From the NCBI RefSeq assembly GCF_009760925.1, contig NZ_VRLV01000005.1:1-64000 (forward strand): a DNA stretch of 64,000 bases, read 5' to 3'. The notes below the pieces were generated by a model that ran no database searches, was not told the origin of the DNA, and saw only the letters and a program-made list of their open reading frames with translations. This DNA is from Nonomuraea typhae. GTDB lineage: Bacteria > Actinomycetota > Actinomycetes > Streptosporangiales > Streptosporangiaceae. The translations under genes and the position numbers were made by a program. This document shows, piece after piece, positions 7,572 to 17,000 of this stretch; positions within the stretch are counted from its first letter, which is position 1; the number at the start of each line of letters is the position of its first letter.

Positions 7572-7782
7572 CTCTCTGGAAGGTGCGACGTTGGGGGGTG
7601 ATGTACGGCTGGGCGCCCGGTTAACCGAAGTGGTCGATCATGAAGATAGTCGTGAAGGATGTCTTCATCAATCGTTTCGTGATGAAATTTTCTAGCCTCC
7701 ACCCGCCGCCGACCGATTGACCGGTAAGGGGCCGTCTCGTACGGTCCAGTCAGCGCGTTGGACATCTCGCCAGGAGGCGACC

Positions 7783-9021
7783 TTGAAGGACGAGTCCAGC
7801 ACCACATGGCCCTGGCCGGATCTCCCTCCCGGCCCTCTCGGTTCACCCTCACCCGATCTGCCCCGACGCCACGCCGAGGCCCCTCTGGAGCCGGCCACGA
7901 TGCCCAGCGGCGACAAGGTCCCGATGGCCGTCCGGCACGAGGACGTCAGGACGCTGCTCAGCTCCCCGGCCAGCAGCCGCAACCTGCGGGAACCCGGCCT
8001 GCCCAGGATGGTCAACGGCACGACCGTGGAGGACGACCCGGCGGCGCTGATCAACCAGGACCCGCCGGCGCACACCCGCTACCGCCGCATCATGCAGGGC
8101 ACGTTCACACCCCGGCAGATCGAGCGATGGCGCCCCAGGGCGGCGGCGATCGCGAACGAGCTGATCGATACGGCGGGCCGGGAGTTCGACGTGGTCACCG
8201 GCTTCGCGCTGCCGCTGCCCGCACGGGTGATCTGCGAGATGCTGGGCGTGCCCATGGACCGGTACGCGCAGTTCCGCGAATGGACGGAGGTGTTCCTGTC
8301 CACCTCGGAGGCGAACGCCGAGGCCAGAGGCGAGGGGTATGCCAGCTTCATGGCCTACGCCGGCGAGCTGATCGCCGAGCACCGGGCACGGCCGGGGGAC
8401 GACCTGCTGGACCTCCTCATCGCGGCGAGGGACGAGGGCGACCGGCTCAGCGAGGACGAACTGACCAACATGGTCTTCACGCTCATCCTGGCCGGCCACG
8501 AGACCACCGCCTCGATCATCATCCGGGGGATGTTCCGCCTGCTCAGCCACCCGGAGCAATACGCGGACCTGGTGAGGAATCCGGAACTGCTGGAGCCCGC
8601 GGTGGAGGAGATCCTGCGCTACGAGGGCCCGGGCGGCAACGGCCTGCTGCGCCGGGCCACCGCGGACATCGCCCTGTCCGGCGGCGTGGTCCAGGCGGGC
8701 GTCGTCGTCCTCCCCAACCCGGCCGCGGCCAACCAGGATCCCGAGGTGTACGCGGACCCGAGGCGCTTCGACATCCGCCGATTCGTGGAGGGAGAAGCGG
8801 GAGGAAAGGCGGGCGGGCCGCCCCCCGCCCATCTGTCCTTCGGCTACGGCACCCACTACTGCCTCGGCGCGAACCTCGCCAGAATGGAGCTCCAGGAAGC
8901 CTTCAGGGCGCTGACCACCCGCCTGCCCGATCTCCGCCCGCAGGAAGACCCGGCCGACATCCGCTGGAGCTCCGACGGCCTGATCTACCGGCCCCTGCGC
9001 CTCGCCGTAAAGTCTGGCTGA
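7783..9021 (+). CDS. cytochrome P450
   Basis: This is a heme monooxygenase of the bacterial CYP105/107-like group, 412 residues from the chosen start. Landmarks: the oxygen-activating I-helix AGHETT (~residue 236), the K-helix ExxR in EEILRYEG, and the heme loop FGYGTHYCLG with the axial Cys near 359. TTG 7783 is preferred because AGGAGG lies 7 bp upstream; the ATG at 7717 has no such site. It uses two-electron transfer from ferredoxin, but no ferredoxin gene adjoins it. Substrate is unknown; the ETT in place of the common DTT/ETT acid-alcohol pair is normal. A zinc-ribbon gene follows after 1 bp. Confidence 0.9.
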   Translation: MKDESSTTWPWPDLPPGPLGSPSPDLPRRHAEAPLEPATMPSGDKVPMAVRHEDVRTLLSSPASSRNLREPGLPRMVNGTTVEDDPAALINQDPPAHTRYRRIMQGTFTPRQIERWRPRAAAIANELIDTAGREFDVVTGFALPLPARVICEMLGVPMDRYAQFREWTEVFLSTSEANAEARGEGYASFMAYAGELIAEHRARPGDDLLDLLIAARDEGDRLSEDELTNMVFTLILAGHETTASIIIRGMFRLLSHPEQYADLVRNPELLEPAVEEILRYEGPGGNGLLRRATADIALSGGVVQAGVVVLPNPAAANQDPEVYADPRRFDIRRFVEGEAGGKAGGPPPAHLSFGYGTHYCLGANLARMELQEAFRALTTRLPDLRPQEDPADIRWSSDGLIYRPLRLAVKSG

Positions 9022-9022
9022 C

Positions 9023-9265
9023 ATGAACGCAGGCAAGGGCGAGGACCAGATCACCACGATCGGCAAGTGCTACGCGTGCAAGCGCACCTTCGCCTACATC
9101 CCGGCGAAGGTCATGACCATCACGATCGACCCCGAGACCGGTGTCCCGCCGGACATGACGGTTCTGGGCGGCCAGCGTGAACCATCCCCGGAAGCCTTGG
9201 CCAGATCGGTCAAGGAGCCCATCTGCCCCGCCTGCGTGGAGCGCGCCAGACGTTTCACGACCTGA
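9023..9265 (+). CDS. small zinc-ribbon-like protein
   Basis: This 80-residue protein has two Cys pairs, CYACKRTF near the N-terminus and ICPACVER near the C-terminus, which could bind one zinc. The middle region is strand-rich (VMTITIDPETGVPPD). Similar short proteins occur widely in actinomycete genomes and phages without known function. It starts 1 bp after the P450 stop, so translation is likely coupled. That need not mean a joint reaction, because it has no ferredoxin Cys pattern and cannot be the P450's electron donor. Confidence 0.6.
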   Translation: MNAGKGEDQITTIGKCYACKRTFAYIPAKVMTITIDPETGVPPDMTVLGGQREPSPEALARSVKEPICPACVERARRFTT

Positions 9266-9277
9266 CGTCAGACGTTT

Positions 9278-10870
9278 TCACGACCTGATGAGGGAAGGCC
9301 GGATCGACAACGCGTGCCGGAACACGTCACGCGGGTCCCACCGCGCCTTGATCCGCTGCAGCCGCGCATAGTTCTCGCCGTAGTACAACGTGGACCACGG
9401 CACCCCGGAGGTGTTCCACCGCGGATCGGCGTGGTCGGCGTCGGGGTAGTTGATGTAGGCCCCGCCGCAGTTCCCGCCGGGCACGGGGACGCCTCCGGTG
9501 GCCGCGAAGGTCTTGCTGTGCAGGCTGCGCACCCACTCCATGTGGGCCTTGCCGTCCTGCTCGGGAGACCAGGCGGCCAGGTGGATGACCTTCATCACCG
9601 ACGAGCGCTCGTGGGTGGCGGTGGCGGTAGGGGCGACGGAGTTGACCTGGCCGCCGTAGGACAGCAGCCAGAGCATGCCCCCGTCGGCGACCTCGGGGCC
9701 GGGGTTGGTGAGGTGGTCGTAGGCCACGTCGGCCTGCTCGTCGGTGAAGCGCGCCCGCAGGTGCGCGGACTTGCCCTTGTTGTGCCCGACCTCCCGATCG
9801 GCGCCGAGGGACAGGCTGCGCACCGCCTGGTACCAGGGCTGCCGCGTCACCGGCGGTACGTAGGGCGGGACCCCGTCGCCGACGGCCGCGAAGAAGTCCT
9901 GGAGTAACCGCTCCGCCCCGGGGACACCGGCGTCGATCTGGGTCGGCATGATCATCCCGCCCTGGTCGTCGCCCGTCTTCCGGGCGGGGATGATCATCGA
10001 GCTCCACAGCGCGGTGTACGGAGAGTCCGCGGCGCTGTTGCGCTCGTGCCAGGTCCCGTAGTTGCGCAGCAGCCGCCGGAACGACTCCTTGCTCATCCCC
10101 TCCCAGCCCCAGATGGCGACTCCGGACAGTACGGTGGCCGGCGGCCGCGGCAGGAGCTGTGACGGGTCGTTGCCCCGGGCGCGGGGATCGCGCAGCCAGT
10201 ACCGGGTGACGATGCCGAAGTTCCCGCCGCCGCCCCCGGTGTGCGCCCACCAGAGGTCGTGGCCGCGATCGGCGATGACCGCCCGCGCCCGCCCCGAGGC
10301 GTCGACGACCACGACCTCGACGGCGTGCACGTAGTCGGCGGTGAGCCCGTGACGCCGCGACAGCGGCCCGTAACCTCCGCCCATGATGTGCCCCCCGGCG
10401 GCCACGCCCCCGCACTGGCCGCCGGGGAGGGTGACCCCCCACCCGTAGTAGAGGGTGCGATATGCCTGCATGAGCGTGGCCCCGGCCTCGACGACGAAGG
10501 CGCCGCGCTTGGCGTCGAAGGCGACCTCGTTCATCTCGACCAGATCGACGATGACCTGGGAGCCGTCACCGATGAAGTTCTCGTAGCAGTGGCCACCGCT
10601 GCGCACGGTGACCCGGTGCCCGGCGCGAACGGCCTGGTTGACCGCGGCGACGACCTGGGCGGTGGTCGTGACCAGGTGGAAGTACTCGGGTGCGTGCCGG
10701 TGCCGGAGGTTGACGCGACGCTCGGCCAGGTCCGCGTACCGGGGATCGTCCGGCCGGACGATGACGGGGCCGGTAGAAGGGGCCCCGGCCGCGTTCGCGC
10801 GCTCCGCGAGGACCGCCGTGCCGCCGAGCGCCGCCGTACCGCCGATGAATCCGCGACGTGAGACTGTCAT
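9278..10870 (-). CDS. Tat-exported FAD-dependent oxidase, berberine-bridge type
   Basis: The 530-residue protein begins with a twin-arginine signal (SRRGFIGGTAALGG). A vanillyl-alcohol-oxidase-type FAD domain follows: VRSGGHCYEN supplies the His for covalent FAD, and GGQCGGVAAGGHIMGGGYG supplies the 6-S-cysteinyl Cys typical of bicovalent oxidases. The C-terminal BBE module ends …YYGENYARLQRIKARWDPRD. Such enzymes oxidise sugars, alkaloids or polyketide/glycopeptide intermediates, releasing peroxide. It converges on the P450 operon, with only 12 bp between the stops, and diverges from nothing nearby. Substrate cannot be read from the sequence. Confidence 0.88.
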   Translation of the reverse strand: MTVSRRGFIGGTAALGGTAVLAERANAAGAPSTGPVIVRPDDPRYADLAERRVNLRHRHAPEYFHLVTTTAQVVAAVNQAVRAGHRVTVRSGGHCYENFIGDGSQVIVDLVEMNEVAFDAKRGAFVVEAGATLMQAYRTLYYGWGVTLPGGQCGGVAAGGHIMGGGYGPLSRRHGLTADYVHAVEVVVVDASGRARAVIADRGHDLWWAHTGGGGGNFGIVTRYWLRDPRARGNDPSQLLPRPPATVLSGVAIWGWEGMSKESFRRLLRNYGTWHERNSAADSPYTALWSSMIIPARKTGDDQGGMIMPTQIDAGVPGAERLLQDFFAAVGDGVPPYVPPVTRQPWYQAVRSLSLGADREVGHNKGKSAHLRARFTDEQADVAYDHLTNPGPEVADGGMLWLLSYGGQVNSVAPTATATHERSSVMKVIHLAAWSPEQDGKAHMEWVRSLHSKTFAATGGVPVPGGNCGGAYINYPDADHADPRWNTSGVPWSTLYYGENYARLQRIKARWDPRDVFRHALSIRPSLIRS

Positions 10871-10932
10871 GGCACCGACGCTAGAAGCGCGCCCGGAGCG
10901 GCAGAATGCACCCAGTTGCCGACTTAGGTGGT

Positions 10933-10972
10933 GCTAGATGCACCCCGCACCGGCTAGATGCACCCCGCACCC
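10933..10972. repeat. 20-bp tandem duplication at a gene 3' end
   Basis: GCTAGATGCACCCCGCACC plus one variable base occurs twice head-to-tail (10933-10952 and 10953-10972). It covers the last codons and stop of the AhpD-like gene. Because 20 is not a multiple of three, the duplication changes the C-terminal residues of that protein. Confidence 0.8.
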
Positions 10973-11446
10973 GCTCAGGTCGTGCTGGACCCCACCCTGG
11001 ACCTTGAAGGATTCCGGCACCATCCGGGAGGAGACGGCGATCCGGTTCCAGGCGTTGATGGTGGCGACGGCCACGACCAGGGCGGCCTGTTCCTCCTCGG
11101 TGAACTGCCCGGTGACAAGCGCCCAGACCTCGTCGCTCACGTCCCCGCCGGCCAGGCGGGTGGCGGCCTCGGTGTAGGCCAGCGCGGCCCGCTCCTGCGG
11201 GGTGAAGAAAGGGGCCTCGGGCCAGACGGCGACGGCGTGCAGGCGGACGTCGCTCTCCCCGGCCCGCTTGGCGTCACCGCTGTGCATGTCCACGCAGTAC
11301 ACGCAGCCGTTGATCTGGCTGGCGCGCAGCCGTACCAGCTCGAGAAGGGGCGCGGGCAGCGTGCTCGCGCCCACGAAGCGGTCGAGTCCGGCCATCGCCT
11401 TGTACGCATTGGCCGCCAGTTTGCCCATGGAGATTCTCTCAGTCAT
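10934..11446 (-). CDS. AhpD-like / carboxymuconolactone decarboxylase family protein
   Basis: This 170-residue protein carries the alkylhydroperoxidase-core signature: RASQINGCVYCVDMHS with the CxxC redox pair and its following His/Asp, flanked by helices (LAALAYTEAATRLA…; AALVVAVATINAWNRIAV). Members reduce peroxides through the Cys pair or serve as decarboxylases. The ATG at 11446 (MTERISMGKLA) fits the family N-terminus better than 11500. It is divergent from the MocR regulator, with 70 bp between starts, which suggests that regulator controls it. The last residues (GCGVHLAGAGCI) derive from a 20-bp duplication. Confidence 0.85.
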   Translation of the reverse strand: MTERISMGKLAANAYKAMAGLDRFVGASTLPAPLLELVRLRASQINGCVYCVDMHSGDAKRAGESDVRLHAVAVWPEAPFFTPQERAALAYTEAATRLAGGDVSDEVWALVTGQFTEEEQAALVVAVATINAWNRIAVSSRMVPESFKVQGGVQHDLSGCGVHLAGAGCI

Positions 11447-11485
11447 ACCGCTGACGCTACGAGGTGGATTGTCCCGGCGTAAGCT

Positions 11486-11509
11486 CCAATTCGACGGCAA
11501 GACGATTGG
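11486..11509. promoter_or_regulatory. candidate MocR operator between divergent genes
   Basis: CCAAT (11486-11490) and ATTGG (11505-11509) form an inverted repeat with a 14-bp spacer in the 70-bp gap between the AhpD-like gene and the MocR gene. Its position over both promoters fits autoregulation. It was seen by eye only. Confidence 0.35.
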
Positions 11510-11516
11510 GCCAAGT

Positions 11517-12884
11517 GTGGACGTCCACGTGAGTCTCGACGGCCGGGGCGACCTGGCCGCGCGGATCTACCGGCAGTTGCTCGACGCGATCCTCGACGGG
11601 CGGCTGCGCTCGGGTGAACGGCTGCCGCCGACCCGTGAGCTGGCCAGGCGGCTGGACGTCTCCCGCAACACCGTGGCCGTGGCCTACGACCGGCTGGTGG
11701 CCGACGGGTTTCTCGTCGGGCGGGCGGGGGCGGGCACGTTCGTGTCGGGGGAGCCGGTGCGGGGGCGGGCGGCGCCGCGGGGAGTGGTGCAGCCGCGGCC
11801 GGTCTGGCGGAAGGCCGAGCCGCTGGCGACCGCGCGGGAGCGGGCGGTGTACGACTTCTCGGTGGGTGTGCCCGATGCGCGGCTGTTCCCGATCGCGAGC
11901 TGGCGCAGGCTGCTCGGCAGGGAGCTGCGGGTGCGGGAACCGGGATACATCGACCCGTCGGGGGTCGGCGCGCTCAAGGAGGCCATCGCCCGGCACGCGG
12001 GCATCAGCCGGTCGGTGCGCGCCGGGGCCGACGACGTCATCGTCACCCAGGGGGCGCAGCAGGCGCTCGACCTGATCGGCCGGGTCCTCATCGAGCCGGG
12101 CGGGTGCGTGGCCGTGGAGGAGCCGGGGTACCCGCCGGCCCGCAGGCTCTTCCGCTCGCTGGGCGCGCGGGTGGTCGGCGTGCCGGTGGACGAGCAGGGC
12201 CTGGACGTGGCCGCGCTGCCGAAGACCGCGCGGCTGGTCTACGTGACGCCGTCTCACCAGTTCCCGCTGGGCGTGCCGATGTCGCTGGCCCGCCGTACCG
12301 CCTTGCTGGAATGGGCGCGGCACCGCAACGCCGTGATCATCGAGGACGACTACGACAGCGAGTTCCGCTTCGGGGAGCGCCCGCTGGAGCCGCTGCAGAG
12401 CCTGGACGGCGCCGGCCGCGTGGTCTACGTGGGCTCCTTCTCCAAGACGCTGCTGCCGACGCTCCGGCTGGGCTTCCTGATCGCGCCCGCCTCCCTGCGC
12501 ACGGCGTTGCACGCGGCCAAGCAGCTCACCGACTGGCACGGCGACCCGTTCGCCCAGGCCGCCCTGGCCCGGTTCATCGACGAGGGCCTGCTGGCCAGGC
12601 ACGTCAGGAAGGCCACCCGGGAGTACGCGGCCCGGCACGAGCTGATCACCGACCTGCTCGACGACCGCTTCCAGACGATCCCGTCGGCCGCGGGCCTGCA
12701 CGTCTGCGCCCGTCTCGACCCCGGCCTCGAGGTACGGCCGGCCGCCGGCCTGGCCGTGGAATCCCTTGCCGGCTACTGCGCAGGCGATGCCCCGCAGAAC
12801 GGCGTGGTCCTGGGCTACGGCGCGATCGCCAGGGCCGCCATCCCCGACGGCCTGCGCCGCCTGGCGGCCTCCCTCTATCGCTAG
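11517..12884 (+). CDS. MocR/PdxR-type regulator (GntR HTH fused to aminotransferase)
   Basis: The 455-residue protein has an N-terminal winged helix of GntR type (GDLAARIYRQLLDAILDGRL, PPTRELARRLDVSRNTV). After a linker comes a fold-type I aminotransferase domain: QGAQQALDLI, EEPGYPPARRLF, VTPSHQFPLGVPMS, EDDYDSEF, and the PLP lysine in SFSKTLLPTLRLG. MocR proteins sense PLP or aldimines and control vitamin B6, GABA or taurine genes. GTG 11517 is chosen as start because the upstream frame has no HTH similarity. The adjacent divergent target is an AhpD-like protein rather than a pdxS/gabT gene, so the effector is uncertain. Confidence 0.88.
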   Translation: MDVHVSLDGRGDLAARIYRQLLDAILDGRLRSGERLPPTRELARRLDVSRNTVAVAYDRLVADGFLVGRAGAGTFVSGEPVRGRAAPRGVVQPRPVWRKAEPLATARERAVYDFSVGVPDARLFPIASWRRLLGRELRVREPGYIDPSGVGALKEAIARHAGISRSVRAGADDVIVTQGAQQALDLIGRVLIEPGGCVAVEEPGYPPARRLFRSLGARVVGVPVDEQGLDVAALPKTARLVYVTPSHQFPLGVPMSLARRTALLEWARHRNAVIIEDDYDSEFRFGERPLEPLQSLDGAGRVVYVGSFSKTLLPTLRLGFLIAPASLRTALHAAKQLTDWHGDPFAQAALARFIDEGLLARHVRKATREYAARHELITDLLDDRFQTIPSAAGLHVCARLDPGLEVRPAAGLAVESLAGYCAGDAPQNGVVLGYGAIARAAIPDGLRRLAASLYR

Positions 12885-12894
12885 TGTGTCGGGC

Positions 12895-13491
12895 ATGAAC
12901 GAGCTGGACGGGGTGGAGGTCCGCGCCTTCGCGGACGGTGCGGCATTCGAGGACTGGCTGGCCGGGCACCACACGCGGCAGGAGGGCGTGTGGGTGAAGG
13001 TGGCCAAGAAGAAGTCCGGCCTCCCGAGCGTCACCGACGACGAGCTCGTGGACATCGGCCTGTGCTACGGCTGGATCTCCGGGCAGCGGAAGTCGCTCGA
13101 CGAGCGGTACTACCTGCAGAAGTACGTGCCCCGGCGGCCCAGGAGCCTGTGGTCGCAGGTGAACGTGGACAAGGTGGCGATGCTGACCGCGGCCGGCCGG
13201 ATGCGCGAGCCGGGCTTGGCCGAGGTGCGCAAGGCGCAGGAGGACGGCAGGTGGGCGGCGGCGTACGAGTCGCAGAAGGCGGCGACGGTCCCGCCCGACC
13301 TGGCCGAGGCGCTGGAGGCGGCTCCGGAGGCGAAGGCCGCCTTCGAGAAGCTGGACAAGACCGGCAGGTACCTGGTCATGTTGCCCCTGCTGCAGGCGCT
13401 CACGCCGCAGGCGCGGAGTGAGCGGCTGGGCAAGGCCGTGGAGCTTCTGGTCAGCGGCTCCAGAAACGACGCCGCCCGCGTTCGCCCGTGA
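12895..13491 (+). CDS. YdeI/OmpD-associated family protein
   Basis: This 198-residue protein has the family pattern: an N-terminal strand (VEVRAFADGAAFEDWLAGHH), GVWVKVAKKKSGLPSV, then LCYGWISGQRKSLDERYYLQ and PRRPRSLWSQVNVDKVAML, with helical tail repeats ending in LLQALTPQARSERLG. Relatives in enterobacteria are linked to resistance to cationic peptides or bacteriocins, but the biochemical role is unknown. It is probably cytoplasmic. It begins 10 bp after the MocR stop and may be cotranscribed. The 3' end overlaps the converging stress-protein gene by 41 bp. Confidence 0.8.
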   Translation: MNELDGVEVRAFADGAAFEDWLAGHHTRQEGVWVKVAKKKSGLPSVTDDELVDIGLCYGWISGQRKSLDERYYLQKYVPRRPRSLWSQVNVDKVAMLTAAGRMREPGLAEVRKAQEDGRWAAAYESQKAATVPPDLAEALEAAPEAKAAFEKLDKTGRYLVMLPLLQALTPQARSERLGKAVELLVSGSRNDAARVRP

Positions 13492-13963
13492 TCTCGGGTT
13501 CGTCGGGCGGCGCGGGCTCGCGCACGATCACCACGGTCGCCCGCGCGTGCCGCGCGCAGTACATGCTGGTCGAGGGCAGCAGCATCCGGCTGAGCAGGCC
13601 CCGCCTGCTGCGGCCGAGGACCAGCAGGTCGCTCTCCCCGGCCAGATCGACCAGGTGGTAGCCGGGGTCGCCCATCCGGCCGACGACCGCGGTCACGAGG
13701 TCGCCCGGCACGCCGCCGCACACCTCGTCGAAGGCGGCGGCCACGACTTCGGTGCCGCGCGCCTCCTCCCCGGCCCTGGCCGCGTGCTGCAGCGGCAACG
13801 CCTCGGGGAAGGGATGGATGGGCGCCCGGCTCACATGCACGGCGACGAGCGGCATCCGGCGCAGCCGCGCTGTTCCGATGGCCCAGGCCAGGGCCAAGCG
13901 CGCGGCCGGCGACTCGTCCACTCCGACGATCACGCGCGCCCCGCCGGGCAGGTCTTGATCCAC
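13451..13963 (-). CDS. universal stress protein (UspA family)
   Basis: A 170-residue single-domain Usp. It has an N-terminal strand with the conserved Asp (RVIVGVDESPAARLALAWA), an internal strand-helix (MPLVAVHVSRAPI), and the ATP-binding loop near the end (DLLVLGRSRRGLLSRMLLPSTS … ATVVIVRE) with the G-2x-G-9x-G(S/T) type spacing. Such proteins bind ATP and accumulate in stress or dormancy. GTG 13963 is chosen because GAGGAGG stands 5 bp upstream. It converges with the YdeI gene (41-bp overlap) and diverges from the large BTAD regulator. Confidence 0.88.
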   Translation of the reverse strand: MDQDLPGGARVIVGVDESPAARLALAWAIGTARLRRMPLVAVHVSRAPIHPFPEALPLQHAARAGEEARGTEVVAAAFDEVCGGVPGDLVTAVVGRMGDPGYHLVDLAGESDLLVLGRSRRGLLSRMLLPSTSMYCARHARATVVIVREPAPPDEPEITGERGRRRFWSR

Positions 13964-14076
13964 GGCGCCCTCCTCGAAAGAGGTACCTGACCATAGTGCT
14001 CCTCTCCATGCGTTATCGCGAGGTGGCACTTTTCGGACTCTGGAGTCGTCCTCCTCGCGCGGCGTACCATGCGGGG

Positions 14077-17000
14077 GTGGAACGCGGGTGGGTGCGGCCC
14101 CGACCGGCCCTTGACCGCCGGCTGGACGGGGCGTTGACGCACCGGCTCACCACGCTCGTCGCGGCCACCGGGTACGGCAAGTCGATCGCGCTGGCGGGCT
14201 GGAGCGAGGCCGTCGGCGGCGTCCTGCACCGGTTCGGCCCGGGTGATCGCGACCTTCCCGCGCTGTCGGCCGCCGTGCTCGCCGGGATCGCCGCCCGCGT
14301 GCCGGATCTGCCCGCCGAGCTCCTGGCCGCCGCGGACGCGCCGCTGGGTCCCGACGCCGACGAGCCCGCGCGGGCCGCGGCGCTCGCGGGAGCGCTGGCC
14401 GAGGCGCTGCGGCTGCGCTTACGCCGGGCGCTCGTGGTGGTTCTCGACGGCCTCGACGTGATCGCCGACGCCCCCGGCCCGGTGCGTTTCGTCGAGACGC
14501 TGGTGCGCGCGGCGCCCCGCCACCTGCACGTGGTGACCGCCTCGCGGGCGCCGCTGCCCTTCCCGACCGCCCGGCTCCGCCAGGACCTCGAGGTGCTCGC
14601 CTTCGACGCCACCGACCTCGCGCTGAGCGCCGAGGAGAGCGCCGCATGGGCCCGCGAGCGGCTGGGTACGGCGGGCGCCGCGATCGCACCGGAGCTGCAC
14701 GCGGCCAGCGGCGGCTGGCCGGCCGCGGTCCGGGCCGCCCTCGAGGCCATGGCCCGCGCCGAACCCGCCGAGTGGCCCGCCATCGCCTCCGGCCTGGCCG
14801 CCACCTCCGACACGCTCGAACGCCTCACGCTCGACGCCCTGCGCGACCTGCCCCCGCCCATGCGCGCGCTGCTGCGGGCGGCGACCGTGCTGCCCGTCCT
14901 CACCGCCGAACTGGCCGCCACGCTCGGCTCCCCGCCCGACACGCTGGCCGCGCTGACCAGCCGCGGCCTGTTCCTGGAGGCTGCCGAAGCCTCAGCCGCC
15001 GGGGGTGGCCATCGCCTGACCACGACCAGCAGGCACGTGCTGACCAGGCACGCCCCCCTGGACCGGCACGAGGCGCACGACACCGCCGCGGTCGCCGCCC
15101 GGTGGTACGTCGAGCACGACCAGCCCGAGCAGGCGCTGCGCGCCGCCGTCGCCACCCGTCACCCCGACCTGGCCCAGGCGCTGCTGGCGGCGCACGGCTC
15201 CAGGCTGGCCGAGCGCGGCGACGACGTGCTGGCCGCGCTGGCCCTCCTCCCGGAGGAGCACAGGGAGCGCCCGGCGATGGTCAGGCTGGCCGGGATCGCC
15301 GAGCAGAACCGCGGCGACTGGCGCCGCGCCCGCGAACTGCTGGCCAGGGCGGCCGACAGCGCCGCCTTCGACTCCTTCCTGGCCAGGCGCCTCGGCTTCA
15401 TCGACCATCTGCGCGGTGACCTGGACGCCGCCATGGCGATGTACCTGCGCGGGGCCGAGCACGGCTCGCCTCCCGCCGACGCGGCGATCTGCACCGCCTC
15501 GGCCGCCTCGGTGCTGTGGCTGCGCGGCGACCGGACGGCCTGCGCCGAGCTGGCCGACCGCGCGCTGGACGCGGCCGCGGCCCTGGGCGACCCGGGCGCG
15601 CTGGCAGCCGCCAACACCGTGCTCGGCATGGTCGCCGCACTCGACGGCGAACGGCGGGCCAACGACGCCTACTACCTGCGGGCGCTGGAGTACGCCGAGC
15701 GCGCGGGCGACATCCTGCAGCTCATCCGCATCCGCAGCAACCGCGCCTCGCGCCACATCGACGAGGCCGACTACCACGGCGCGCTGGGCGACGTGGAGAT
15801 CGCCGGTCGGCTGGCCGACCTGGTCGCCTTCGCGCCCTGGGCCGCGCTGACCGTCTCGAACCGGGCCAAGGCCCTCATCGGGCTCGGCCGGCTCGAGGAG
15901 GCCGCCGTGGACGCCGCCGACGCCGTCGCGCGCTGGGAGGCGATGGGCTCGCGCATCGGCTACGGCCTCCTGCAACTCGCCCGCATCCAGACGCTGCGCG
16001 GCGAGCACGGCGCGGCCGTGTCCACCTATCGCCGGATCCAGGAGGACGCGGAACGTTCCCGCGACCTGCAAGCCCTCGGCATCGCGCTGCCGGAGCTGGC
16101 GGAACTCCTGGCCGCGGAGGATCCGGAGGAGGCCGCCCGCCTGGCGGCCCGGGCGCTCAAGCGGAGCGAGGGCATCGCCGCGGTGAGCGCCCGCCTGGCC
16201 GCCGCCCGCGTCGCGCTCACCGCCGGCCGGGCCGAGGCCGCCAGGGCGCTGCTGGACGAACTCGAGCCCATCGCCGCCGAGCGCCGCCACCACACCGGCC
16301 TGGCCACCGCCGCCGAACTCCGCGCCGAACTGGACAAGGACCCCGATCTGGCCGACGAGGCCGTCCGCCGCTGGGGCGCGCTCGGCGACCCGATCGGGCA
16401 GGCCAGGGCCGAGCTGGTCCGGGCGTCGCTGGCCGACCCGGCCGTCGGCGCCGAGGTGGCCGCCCGGGTGGCCGAGCGCATGCACGGGATCGGCTGCCGC
16501 GTGCTCGACGACCGCGTCGAGGCGCTCCTGGCCCGCGTCGCCCCCGCCGCGGGCGCGCGGGTGACGGTCGAGACGATGGGGTCCTTCCGCGTGCTGCGCG
16601 GCGCCGTCCCCGTCCCGCGTACGGCGTGGCAGTCCCGCAAGGCCCGCGACCTGCTGAAGATCCTGGTCAGCAGGAGAGGCAAGGCCATCAGCAGGGAGCG
16701 CCTGGTCGAGATCCTCTGGCCGGAGCAGGAGAACGAGGCGGTGGGGCTCAAGCGGCTCAACGTCATGGTCTCCACCCTGCGCGCGGTCCTGGATCCCGGG
16801 CACGAGGTCGAGACCGTGGTCTCCGACGAGGGGGCGCTGCGCCTGGATCTGGAGAACGTGGACGTCGACGTCGAGCGCTTCTTCGACCTGGCCGGCGCCG
16901 CCGTACGGCTGGAGCAGGCCGGGCGCGGCGGGGAGGCGCTGGCGCGGTGGAAGGCGGCCGAGGCGGCCTACGGCGGGGAGTTCTGCGAGGAGGACCCCTA

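Noticed and set aside
7758..9026. Long frame overlapping the P450 gene
   Set aside because: Arg/Pro/Gly-rich shadow of the P450 in another frame; only the 7783 frame has P450 motifs.
9023..9265. Zinc-ribbon protein as ferredoxin for the P450
   Set aside because: It has two CxxC pairs, not the 3Fe-4S or 2Fe-2S ferredoxin cysteine pattern.
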